64,000 bases of DNA from Microbacteriaceae bacterium VKM Ac-2855 (GTDB lineage Bacteria; Actinomycetota; Actinomycetes; Actinomycetales; Microbacteriaceae), in NCBI GenBank assembly GCA_013204985.1, contig JABMLG010000002.1:124001-188000 (forward strand), given 5' to 3'. A program made the position numbers and the translations under genes. Below the pieces are notes generated by a model that was not told the origin of the DNA, ran no database searches, and saw only the letters and a program-made list of their open reading frames with translations. Shown here one piece after another: positions 35,475 to 43,235 of this stretch (within the stretch, counting starts at the first letter, position 1; the number at the start of each line of letters is the position of its first letter).

Positions 35475-36118
35475 CCGGGCTGTTCATCACCCTCGAGGGG
35501 GGAGACGGTTCGGGCAAGACCACGCAGGCGCAGCTGCTGACCGAGTGGTTGCAGCAGCGCGGCGAAACGGTCGTGCGCACGCGCGAGCCGGGCGGCACGG
35601 ATGTCGGGGTGCAGATCCGCGAGATCGTGCTGCACCACCGCGGCGACATCGACCCGCGGGCCGAGGCGCTGCTGTACGCCGCCGACCGGGCCCACCACAT
35701 CGCGACGAAGGTACGGCCGGCCGTCGAACGGGGCGAGGTGGTGATCCAGGATCGCTACATCGACTCGTCCGTGGCCTACCAGGGTGCGGGCCGGGTGCTG
35801 GATGCGCAGGAGGTCCGCGGGTTGTCCGAATGGGCGACGCAGGACTTCCGGCCGCACCTCACGGTGCTGCTCGATCTCGCGCCCGAGGCGGCTCGGGCGC
35901 GCCTCGACGCCGCCCGCACCCGCTACGACCGCCTCGAGGCCGAGAAGGCCGAGTTCCACGGCCGGGTCCGCGACGCGTTCCTCGCCATCGCGGCGGCCGA
36001 GCCGCAGCGCTTCCTCGTGGTGGACGCCTCCGGATCGATCGACGACATCGCGACCATGGTGCGCGAACGCGTGGCCGCCCTGCTCGCAGCGGCACCCGGT
36101 GTCGGTGCCGCTGGGTAG
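35471..36118 (+). CDS. tmk: Thymidylate kinase
   Basis: A 215-residue dTMP kinase. The P-loop is GGDGSGKTT (10-18), then REPGGTDVG, and DRYIDSSVAYQGAGR carries the DR(Y/F) motif for dTMP. The lid region follows at about 145-160. GTG at 35471 overlaps the topA stop. It is part of a topA-tmk-holB run of replication genes, a common actinobacterial grouping. Confidence 0.96.
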   Translation: MTGLFITLEGGDGSGKTTQAQLLTEWLQQRGETVVRTREPGGTDVGVQIREIVLHHRGDIDPRAEALLYAADRAHHIATKVRPAVERGEVVIQDRYIDSSVAYQGAGRVLDAQEVRGLSEWATQDFRPHLTVLLDLAPEAARARLDAARTRYDRLEAEKAEFHGRVRDAFLAIAAAEPQRFLVVDASGSIDDIATMVRERVAALLAAAPGVGAAG

Positions 36119-36128
36119 CCTTGTCGGC

Positions 36129-37295
36129 ATGAACGTGTGGAGCGAACTCGTCGGCCAGAACGAGGCGACCGAGGCCCTGCGCGCCGCCTCGAGCCCGCGT
36201 ACGGCGGAGGGTGCCGAGTCCAGCTCGATGACGCACGCCTGGCTGCTCACCGGCCCGCCCGGTTCTGGCCGGTCGAATCTCGCCTATGCGTTCGCCTCGG
36301 CCCTGCTCTGCCGCAACGGCGGATGCGGCGAGTGCGCAGACTGCGCGCAGGTCGCCGCGCGTTCTCATCCCGACCTGATGGTGCTGTCGACCGACCGTGT
36401 CGTGATCACCATCGACGAGGTGCGCAAGCTCGTCACCGGCTCCGCCTATTCGCCCTCGGTCTCGCGCTACCGGGTGATGGTCATCGAAGACGCCGACCGA
36501 ATGGCCGAGCGCACCTCGAACGTGCTGCTCAAGGCTCTCGAGGAGCCGCCCGAGCGCACCGTGTGGATCCTCTGCGCCCCCAGCGAGGCCGACCTGCTGC
36601 CGACCATCCGCTCGCGGGTGCGTTCGGTGCGGTTGCGCGTGCCTGCGGTGGAGGACGTCGCGCGGCTGCTCGAACGCCGCGACGGCGTCGACGCGACCAC
36701 GGCCGAGCGCGCCGCTCGGCAGGCGCAGAGCCACATCGGCATGGCGCACCGTCTCGCGACCAACGAATCGGCGCAGGCTCGTCGCGACGAGACCCTTCGC
36801 ATCGCCCTGCGACTGCGCGGCGTCTCGGATGCGGTGCTCGGCGCGGCCCGCCTGCTCGAGATCGCGGGGGAGGACGCCAAGGCGATCACCCTCGAGCGCG
36901 ACGAGCTCGAGCGCGAGCAGACCCTCCGCTCCCTCGGTGTCGAGCCCGGCGGCACCGTGCCCCCGCAGCTGCGCTCACAACTGCGCGTCCTCGAGGAGGA
37001 CCAGAAGCGTCGGGCGACCCGGAGCCTGCGCGACGGACTCGATCGCATCCTCGTCGACCTGCTCTCGCTGTACCGCGACCTGGTGCGGATGCAGCTCGGC
37101 GCCAACGGCGGTGTGATCAACACCGAGGCGCAGGCCGAGATGGCCGCGCTCGCCGCCGGCACCACCGCTGAGCAGACCCTCGGCATCCTCGACGCGATCG
37201 CCACGGCCCGCCGCCGCATCGACGCCAACGTCTCGCCCGTTCTCGCCCTCGAGGCGATGCTGGTGATCGCGTCGCGCCGGTCGGTGGCCGCGTGA
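36129..37295 (+). CDS. holB: DNA polymerase III delta' subunit
   Basis: A 388-residue clamp-loader subunit. The AAA+ fold is clear, with GPPGSGRSN (42-50) where Arg replaces the Walker A lysine, so ATP hydrolysis is unlikely; this is normal for delta' subunits. The zinc ligands are C61, C66, C69 and C72, and the sensor region contains LLKALEEPPERTVWIL. The ATG at 36129 starts MNVWSELVGQ, typical of the family. Ten bases after tmk, its end overlaps the next gene (GTGA). Confidence 0.94.
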   Translation: MNVWSELVGQNEATEALRAASSPRTAEGAESSSMTHAWLLTGPPGSGRSNLAYAFASALLCRNGGCGECADCAQVAARSHPDLMVLSTDRVVITIDEVRKLVTGSAYSPSVSRYRVMVIEDADRMAERTSNVLLKALEEPPERTVWILCAPSEADLLPTIRSRVRSVRLRVPAVEDVARLLERRDGVDATTAERAARQAQSHIGMAHRLATNESAQARRDETLRIALRLRGVSDAVLGAARLLEIAGEDAKAITLERDELEREQTLRSLGVEPGGTVPPQLRSQLRVLEEDQKRRATRSLRDGLDRILVDLLSLYRDLVRMQLGANGGVINTEAQAEMAALAAGTTAEQTLGILDAIATARRRIDANVSPVLALEAMLVIASRRSVAA

Positions 37296-38818
37296 GGCGC
37301 CCGCGTCGGCGCCTCGGCGCGGTCGTCGGGATCGTGGCCGTGACCGCCCTGTTGACCGGCTGCTTCATGGGCTCGGCGCCCGTGCGCCCCACGTCGACGC
37401 CCGCGGCGCAGTCCGTGGCGGCCGAGTTGGAGCCCTACTACACCCAGACACTCATCTGGACGGAGTGCGGCTCCGCGCAGTGCTCCGAAGCGATCGTGCC
37501 TCTCGATTGGAACGATCCCGCTGCGGCGACGGCGACCATCGCGCTCACGAGACACCCGGCCCGAGACGGCTCGCCGCTCGGGTCGCTGCTGGTCGATCCC
37601 GGCGGCCCCGGCGCCTCCGGCGTCGACTTCGTGAAAGACAGCGTCGACAGCGCGGTCGACGGCGTCCTGCGCGACCAGTACGACATCGTCGGATTCGACC
37701 CGCGCGGGGTCGGAGCGTCCACGGCGGTCTCCTGCTACGACGCGAGCGGAATGGACGCGTACCTCTACGACATCCTGCCGGGCGAGCGCGGCTCCGACGA
37801 GTGGTTCGCGGCACAGCGCAACACGACGCAGGCGTTCGCGGATGCGTGCGCCGAGAACTCCGGCGATCTCCTCCCGCACGTCGACACTGTCAGTGCCGCG
37901 AAAGACCTGGACGTGCTCCGGGCCGCCCTGGGCGACACGGCGTTGAACTACCTCGGTTACTCCTACGGCACCTATCTCGGCGCGACGTACGCCGGGCTGC
38001 ACCCCGATCGCGTCGGGCGCCTGGTGCTCGACGGCGCGCTCGATCCCACGGCCACCTCGCTCGACGTGGTCCTCGAGCAGGCCAAGGGCTTCGAGAGCGC
38101 GTTGCGCGCCTACCTCACCGACTGCCTCGCCGGCGAGGAGTGCCCGTTCTCGGGAACGGTCGACGAGGCGATGACGGATGTGCGCGCGATGCTCGACCGG
38201 GTGGAGCGGAGCCCGATCCGCGCGACGGACGGCCGGGAACTCGGCGGCAGCACGCTGTTCACCGCGATCATCTACCCCCTCTACCAGGCGACCGCGTGGA
38301 GTGCTCTGTCGCAGATGCTCACCTCCGTGCAGAAGGGTGACGCCTCGATCGCCTTCCAGTACGCCGACGGCTACAACGGTCGCTCGAGCGACGGCGGCTA
38401 CGCCGACAACTCGACGGAGGCGTTCACCGCCATCAACTGCGTCGACTACAGCTACGCCCCTGATATCGCGACGATGCGCACCGAGGCGGCGCAGATCGAG
38501 GCGGCGGCGCCGTATATCGGGCGTTACATGGCCTACGGAGACACGCAGTGCGAGGTGTGGCCTGTCTCGTTCACCGGCGAACGCACCGCGGTCACGGCCG
38601 AGGGTGCAGCCCCCATCCTGGTCGTGGGCACCACGAACGATCCCGCGACGCCGTACGTCTGGGCGCAATCACTGGCGTCTCAACTGAGCAGCGGGCAGCT
38701 GATCACCTACACGGGCGAGGGGCACACCGCCTACAACAAGTCCAACAGCTGCGTCGATGACGCGGTCGACGGCTACTTCGTGTCCGGTACGGTGCCGGCG
38801 TCCGATCCGCAGTGCTGA
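37292..38818 (+). CDS. Alpha/beta-hydrolase lipoprotein (TAP-like peptidase family)
   Basis: A 508-residue exported hydrolase. Lipobox LLTGC gives C24 as the lipidated residue. The oxyanion region is DPGGPGASG (102-110), the nucleophile elbow GYSYGTYLG has S224, and the C-terminal TAP-like part contains TNDPATPY (Asp) and GEGHTAYN (His). Related Streptomyces SlpD/SlpE/TAP proteins are tripeptidyl aminopeptidases; other members are proline iminopeptidases. Coupled to holB by GTGA, so it is transcribed with replication genes, a positional link that is common in this group but not explained by function. Confidence 0.9.
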   Translation: MRRPRRRLGAVVGIVAVTALLTGCFMGSAPVRPTSTPAAQSVAAELEPYYTQTLIWTECGSAQCSEAIVPLDWNDPAAATATIALTRHPARDGSPLGSLLVDPGGPGASGVDFVKDSVDSAVDGVLRDQYDIVGFDPRGVGASTAVSCYDASGMDAYLYDILPGERGSDEWFAAQRNTTQAFADACAENSGDLLPHVDTVSAAKDLDVLRAALGDTALNYLGYSYGTYLGATYAGLHPDRVGRLVLDGALDPTATSLDVVLEQAKGFESALRAYLTDCLAGEECPFSGTVDEAMTDVRAMLDRVERSPIRATDGRELGGSTLFTAIIYPLYQATAWSALSQMLTSVQKGDASIAFQYADGYNGRSSDGGYADNSTEAFTAINCVDYSYAPDIATMRTEAAQIEAAAPYIGRYMAYGDTQCEVWPVSFTGERTAVTAEGAAPILVVGTTNDPATPYVWAQSLASQLSSGQLITYTGEGHTAYNKSNSCVDDAVDGYFVSGTVPASDPQC

Positions 38819-38864
38819 CGCGACGCTGACACGCCGCTGACACCCCGGCGAAGCGCGCGACGAT

Positions 38865-38880
38865 TGTGCCGTTTTGCACA
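38865..38880. promoter_or_regulatory. Candidate operator of the TetR gene
   Basis: TGTGC-N6-GCACA is an inverted repeat 18 bases before the TetR start, a suitable place for autorepression. It is short and could be chance. Confidence 0.35.
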
Positions 38881-38898
38881 GCGCGCAATGATTGACGC

Positions 38899-39543
38899 AT
38901 GACCGCCGTCGCCTCCGCCGTTCGCCGGACGACCGAGCCCGGGCTGCGTGAACGCAAACGCCTCGCGACGCGTCGCGCCATCGAGTTCGCCGTCCTGACG
39001 CTGGCCGTCGAGCGCGGCTTCGACAAGATCACGGTCGAGGAGGTCAGCGCCGCGGCCGACGTGTCGCCGCGCACCTTCTTCAACTACTTCGCCTCGAAAG
39101 AGGACGCGCTGGTCGGCGGCATGCCAACGATCAGCGCGGTCGCGGCCGAGCGTTTCGCCACGGCGGCGGATGCTCTGACTGTTCTCGCCGGGCTGCGCGA
39201 GCTGTTCGCGGATTCGGTGGAGGAGTCCCTGGCCGAGGATCGCGAGGTGCACCGACTCCGCCGCGAGATCTTCCGCACCTATCCGCACCTCTTCGGGGTC
39301 AAGATCGCCGGGATGCGCGGTTTCGAGGCCGAACTCGACGCCCTGGTCGCGCGACGTCTGCGGCACGACGCACCACTCGACGCCGATGGCGCCGCACTGC
39401 TGGAGCGTTCGCGGATGTTCACGGTCGTCGGACTGGCGATGGTGCGGCACGCGTGGGCGACGTGGGACGACGAGTACGGTCGCGAGCCTCTGCCGGACCG
39501 GATCCGCCGATCATTCGACCAGCTCCCGTCGATCCTCGCCTGA
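38899..39543 (+). CDS. TetR-family regulator
   Basis: A 214-residue regulator with an N-terminal helix-turn-helix (KITVEEVSAAADVSPRTFFN, about residues 48-67) and a helical ligand domain. The motif VSPRTFFNYFASKEDAL is shared with TetR proteins that control efflux pumps. No transporter gene is adjacent: the upstream operon is topA-holB and the downstream gene is a flippase, so the target is either itself or elsewhere. It has an 80-base upstream gap with a candidate operator. Confidence 0.88.
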   Translation: MTAVASAVRRTTEPGLRERKRLATRRAIEFAVLTLAVERGFDKITVEEVSAAADVSPRTFFNYFASKEDALVGGMPTISAVAAERFATAADALTVLAGLRELFADSVEESLAEDREVHRLRREIFRTYPHLFGVKIAGMRGFEAELDALVARRLRHDAPLDADGAALLERSRMFTVVGLAMVRHAWATWDDEYGREPLPDRIRRSFDQLPSILA

Positions 39544-39580
39544 GCCCAGCCCAGCCCACCCCAGCCCACCCCAGCCCGCC
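39544..39580. repeat. AGCCC-rich tandem repeat after the TetR stop
   Basis: CCCAGCCCAC-type units follow the stop codon directly over 37 bases. This is one of several places in the window where a short tandem repeat begins at a stop codon. Confidence 0.7.
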
Positions 39581-39668
39581 ATCCGGCTCGAGCCGTCGCC
39601 CTCGCTTGCTAGAGTGAGGACTGCTCACCGATGTTCGTGGAAGCGTTGTGCTCCGTGAACGCAGACCT

Positions 39669-39685
39669 GGAGGATCGGCACGATT
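39669..39685 (+). promoter_or_regulatory. Ribosome binding site pointing to an ATT start codon
   Basis: GGAGG (39669-39673) lies nine bases before ATT at 39683. In this frame there is no ATG, GTG or TTG between the upstream stop at 39656 and TTG 39725. Starting at ATT gives MNGSKAASAAKWSGLSAI, the usual N-terminus of MOP flippases (a Lys/Trp-containing stretch before helix 1), which the TTG start would remove. Confidence 0.6.
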
Positions 39686-42334
39686 AACGGATCCAAGGCC
39701 GCCTCCGCGGCGAAGTGGAGCGGCTTGTCCGCCATCGTGATGGCGCTCTCGCAGCTGCTCGTGAACGCCGTTCTCGCGCGCATCGTCGACAGCCACGAGA
39801 TGGGTCTCGTCGTCGTCGTGAACTACTTCTACGTCTTCGTGGACGTGTTCGTCGGGCTCGGCCTCACCGCGGCCCTCATTCAGCGCCGACAGGTGACGTC
39901 GCGTGAGCTGGCCTCGGTGCACTGGGCGAACATGACCCTCGTGCTGATCGCGTTCGCACTGAGTGCAGCGCTGAGCGGACCCATCGCCGCCCTGCTGAAC
40001 GCGCCGGAGGCGCAGCCCCTGATCGTGGTCAGCGCTCTCGCCTTCGTCTTCACCGCGGCCGGACAGGCTCCGCGTGCCGTTCTCGAGAAACGGCTCGACT
40101 TCCGCCCCCTCGGAATCGCGGATGCTCTGTTCGGGGCGACTCTGCTGGTCGTCGCCGTGCTGCTGGCGCTGCTCGGATTCGGGGCGATGAGTGCGGCGGT
40201 CGGACTCGTCGTCGCGGCAGCCGCGCGGACCGCGGTCTTCATGGTGGCGGCGCGCCGTCTGACGCGCATCCGCCTGCATTTCCGCATCTCCGATACGCGC
40301 CGGTTCTTCGCCTACGGCATCTGGCAGGCGATCGACGGGTTGCTGAACTACACGAGCAATACGCTCGCCGGTCTCGCGACCGCGAGCGTGGTGAGTACGG
40401 CCGCCCTCGGCGGGTACGGTAACGCCTACAACGTCGGCATCAGCATCCCGAGTCGCCTCGGGCCGATCCTCACCCGTGTGCTCTTTCCGTACTTCTCGCT
40501 GATCCAGCACGACCGCAGGCGGGTCGAGCAGGACTACCTGAGGATGCTCACGCTGTTCGGCGTGACGATGGGACCCCTGCTGGCCTGCATCGCCGTGATC
40601 GCGCCCGACGTGATGACCATCGTCTACGGCGCGAACTACACGACCTTCGGCCCGGTGCTGGCCGTCCTGTGCCTGGCGGGATGGGTGCGCTCGCTCGGCT
40701 ATCCGGTCGGCTCGCTGCTCGCCGGCACCGACAATCTGCGGTTCGGGGTGTACCTCAACATCGTGTTGACCGGCGTCAACATCCCGCTGATCCTCGTGTT
40801 CACCAACGTCTGGGGTCTCGATGGCGCGGCCTGGTCGATGGTGGCCATGGGGTGGGTCAGCTACTTCGCCGGCTACTGGTGCCTCCGCCGCGTCACCGGG
40901 GCGCGATTCGGCACGTACGTGCGCGCCACCGTGCCCGCGTTCACGATCGCGGTGCCGCCCGCACTCGCCGTCTTCCTGGTGGGCCTGCCGCTCGCGGAAC
41001 TGCCGATGTTCGCGCGCGTCGGAACCCAGATCGTCGTCGCGGTTCTCGCCCTGATCATCGTGGCGTGCCTCTCGCGCAACGAGAGCGTCCGCTTCTTCAC
41101 GAGCACCGTCCGAGTACTGATCGCCCGGAAGGCCGGCCTGCGCGTCGCGGTGCTCCTGCCGGCCGACGAGCGCTACGACGGTACCGGTGGTGCCGTGGCG
41201 AGCTGGGTGCGCAACACGTATGCGGCGATGGATGCGCCGCTGGACTACGCGATCTTCTGCCCGGCCGGCGGCGGGGCGTTCGGCGCGGGCACCGCTCGCG
41301 CCCGGATGCCGGTGTACGACACCATCGACGCACTGGTGCGTGTGGCGGCGCGCATCGTCGGTCGCGCGACCGGACGCAATCCCAACGGGATCGTCCGGAT
41401 GCTCGGGGCTCACGGCCGATTCTGGGTCTGGAGCGTCTACCCGTGGGTGGCATCGGCCGAGATCATCCACCTGCACAACGAACCGTCCTATGCACTCCGG
41501 CTTCGGAGTCTGGGCTATCGCGGCACGATCGTGCTGCACATGCACAACGACGCCGTGGCCCCGGTTGTCGCCGAGAGCACCCGTTCGCGGCTGAGCATCG
41601 CAGAGGTGGTCGGAGAGATCGACGCCTGGGTCTTCTGCAGCGATTTCCTGGCGCAGAGCGCACGGCGAGACCTCGGCCTCGACCATGCCGTCGCCGTGGT
41701 GCACAACGGAGCGACGCTCGCCGGCGCCGCTCCGTCCTTCCACCGGGTTCCGCACGGCCCGGCCCGGCTGAGTTTCGCGGGTCGTCTCATCGAGGAGAAG
41801 GGTGTGGTCGAGGCCGTTCTCGCTGCGGGAGTGCTCGCCGAGCGGATGCCGATCACGCTCGACATCTTCGGCGGCAAGGCGACAGGACGATCGAGCGGCG
41901 AGTCGCCGTACACCCGACGTGTTCGTGCCGCGGCCGATGCGGTGAACGCGGCTCATCCGGACAGTTCGATTCGAGTACGCGGATTCGTCTCGCCAGAGGA
42001 GCTCGCGCGCGAACTCGCCGAGAGCGACGTGTTCGTCTATCCGTGTCTCTGGGAGGAGCCGTTCGGCATGGTGATCCTCGACGCGATGAACGTCGGCACC
42101 CCGGCGGTCGCGGCCCGGCGCGGCGGTATCCCCGAGATCGTGACCGGCGATTCCGGCGGTCGGCTCATTCCTGCGTCGGCCACTCCCGAGCAGACGGCCG
42201 ACGCGATCGAGGCGATCGTCACCGATCCCGGCTACGCCGCGCACCGGGTGGAAGCGTTCCGTGTCGCTCGGGAGCGTTTCGGCTGGACGTCGATCTCGAC
42301 CACGCTTCGCGAGGTGTTCGACGCCCAGCCGTGA
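39683..42334 (+). CDS. Fused MOP-family flippase and GT4-type glycosyltransferase
   Basis: An 883-residue two-part protein. Residues 1 to about 460 are a Wzx/MviN-like flippase with about twelve to fourteen helices (LLVNAVLARIVDSHEMG in the first) that would move a lipid-linked oligosaccharide across the membrane. Residues about 490-883 form a GT-B glycosyltransferase of the GT4 type: VAVLLPADERYDGTGGAVAS at its start, LSFAGRLIEEKGVVEA for the donor domain, and PCLWEEPFGMVILDAMNVGT with the EX7E motif. These activities are normally separate proteins. The start is probably the ATT at 39683. The 3' end overlaps a tandem repeat and converges on a glycosyltransferase gene. Confidence 0.8.
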   Translation: MNGSKAASAAKWSGLSAIVMALSQLLVNAVLARIVDSHEMGLVVVVNYFYVFVDVFVGLGLTAALIQRRQVTSRELASVHWANMTLVLIAFALSAALSGPIAALLNAPEAQPLIVVSALAFVFTAAGQAPRAVLEKRLDFRPLGIADALFGATLLVVAVLLALLGFGAMSAAVGLVVAAAARTAVFMVAARRLTRIRLHFRISDTRRFFAYGIWQAIDGLLNYTSNTLAGLATASVVSTAALGGYGNAYNVGISIPSRLGPILTRVLFPYFSLIQHDRRRVEQDYLRMLTLFGVTMGPLLACIAVIAPDVMTIVYGANYTTFGPVLAVLCLAGWVRSLGYPVGSLLAGTDNLRFGVYLNIVLTGVNIPLILVFTNVWGLDGAAWSMVAMGWVSYFAGYWCLRRVTGARFGTYVRATVPAFTIAVPPALAVFLVGLPLAELPMFARVGTQIVVAVLALIIVACLSRNESVRFFTSTVRVLIARKAGLRVAVLLPADERYDGTGGAVASWVRNTYAAMDAPLDYAIFCPAGGGAFGAGTARARMPVYDTIDALVRVAARIVGRATGRNPNGIVRMLGAHGRFWVWSVYPWVASAEIIHLHNEPSYALRLRSLGYRGTIVLHMHNDAVAPVVAESTRSRLSIAEVVGEIDAWVFCSDFLAQSARRDLGLDHAVAVVHNGATLAGAAPSFHRVPHGPARLSFAGRLIEEKGVVEAVLAAGVLAERMPITLDIFGGKATGRSSGESPYTRRVRAAADAVNAAHPDSSIRVRGFVSPEELARELAESDVFVYPCLWEEPFGMVILDAMNVGTPAVAARRGGIPEIVTGDSGGRLIPASATPEQTADAIEAIVTDPGYAAHRVEAFRVARERFGWTSISTTLREVFDAQP

Positions 42335-42393
42335 TCAGCCCAGCCGTGATCAGCCCGGCCTCGTGATCAGCCCGGCCTCGTGATCAGCCCGGC
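42331..42393. repeat. Four tandem GTGATCAGCCC units at convergent gene ends
   Basis: Units begin at 42331, 42346, 42363 and 42380 with lengths 15, 17, 17 and 14. Each contains TGATCA, which reads as a stop (TGA) on both strands. The first unit carries the flippase-fusion stop, and the fourth carries the stop of the convergent gene. Confidence 0.8.
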
Positions 42394-43235
42394 GCCGGGT
42401 CGGCGCGGATCTTCTCGATGTCGGCGGCGCTGTACGTCGTGACGAACTGCTGATCGTTGCCGTGTTCGACGTTCGAGCTCATCAGCGATGTCTTCTGCGA
42501 ACCCGGGATCGCCGGGTGGTGCACCTGATCAGCAGTGAGCTGACTCGGGGCGAAGCCGGCGCGCAGCGCGGCGCGGTGCAGCCACAGGTCGTCGGCGCGC
42601 GGGCACTCCTGCATGAAGTCGGTGCCGTAGCGTCGCGCCTCCTCGAGGACCTCGATCGGATAGAGGACGCCGCCGATACCGTTCAGCACGAGGCGGAAGC
42701 TCGGTGACGTCGAGTCGGCGGCGATCCACTCGCGGTAGGGGCGCACGTCGCCGGTCTCGTCGAGGGTGATGATCTCGCCGCGATACCCGATCGTGCACCT
42801 CGGACGTCGCCGGTGGCTCTCGAGCAGGGCCTCGAGCCAGGTGCGCGGGTACAGCACGTCGTCATCCGCCGTGACCAGGGGCAGCGGGATCTTCACGCTC
42901 TCCGTCGCGTAGGGGAAGTACTTCTTGTGCGAACGGAGATCGTCGCAGCCGATGATCTCGAGTCCGCGTCGTTGCAGGGCCCGCAGCGTTCGCGGCAGCC
43001 CGCGGTCGATCTCATCGTGAGCCAACCACAGCACCAGGCGTCGCGGTCGGATGCTCCCTTCGGCGATCGACTCGATCGTTGCGAAGACGGAGGAGAGCCG
43101 GTGCCCGTACGACGTCAGCGAGACCACGACGGGTGCGTCGCCGGTCACGCGGGAGCGTCGGACAGCGGAGGTCGTCCGCCAGCGAGCGATGCGGAGCCTC
43201 TTGGCTGCCGCGCGCGTGTATTTACGAACGGCCAT
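42384..43235 (-). CDS. Putative glycosyltransferase (GT-A like)
   Basis: A 283-residue cytoplasmic protein with a nucleotide-sugar transferase look: SLTSYGHRLSSVFATIES as an opening strand-helix, an ADDDVLYP motif (about 124-131) that would bind metal and UDP-sugar, and a C-terminal FMQECPRADDLWLHRAALRA where acceptor residues often lie. A basic N-terminus (about 1-30) may contact the membrane. The ATG at 43235 has GGAG six bases upstream; the ATG at 43238 is possible. It overlaps the next gene by 14 bases. I cannot name the sugar. Confidence 0.75.
   Translation of the reverse strand: MAVRKYTRAAAKRLRIARWRTTSAVRRSRVTGDAPVVVSLTSYGHRLSSVFATIESIAEGSIRPRRLVLWLAHDEIDRGLPRTLRALQRRGLEIIGCDDLRSHKKYFPYATESVKIPLPLVTADDDVLYPRTWLEALLESHRRRPRCTIGYRGEIITLDETGDVRPYREWIAADSTSPSFRLVLNGIGGVLYPIEVLEEARRYGTDFMQECPRADDLWLHRAALRAGFAPSQLTADQVHHPAIPGSQKTSLMSSNVEHGNDQQFVTTYSAADIEKIRADPAPG

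Noticed and set aside
36254-36280. holB as a pseudogene because Arg replaces the Walker A lysine
   Set aside because: Delta' subunits commonly lack ATPase activity; the rest of the protein, including the four zinc cysteines, is intact.
36467-38668. A 733-codon minus-strand frame over holB and the hydrolase gene
   Set aside because: Composition is that of a GC shadow; the plus-strand genes have conserved motifs and coupled starts.
39419-42244. A 941-codon open frame on the minus strand over the flippase fusion
   Set aside because: The translation is Arg/His/Asp-rich with no domain, as expected for the antisense of a high-GC gene; the plus strand encodes clear flippase and transferase motifs.
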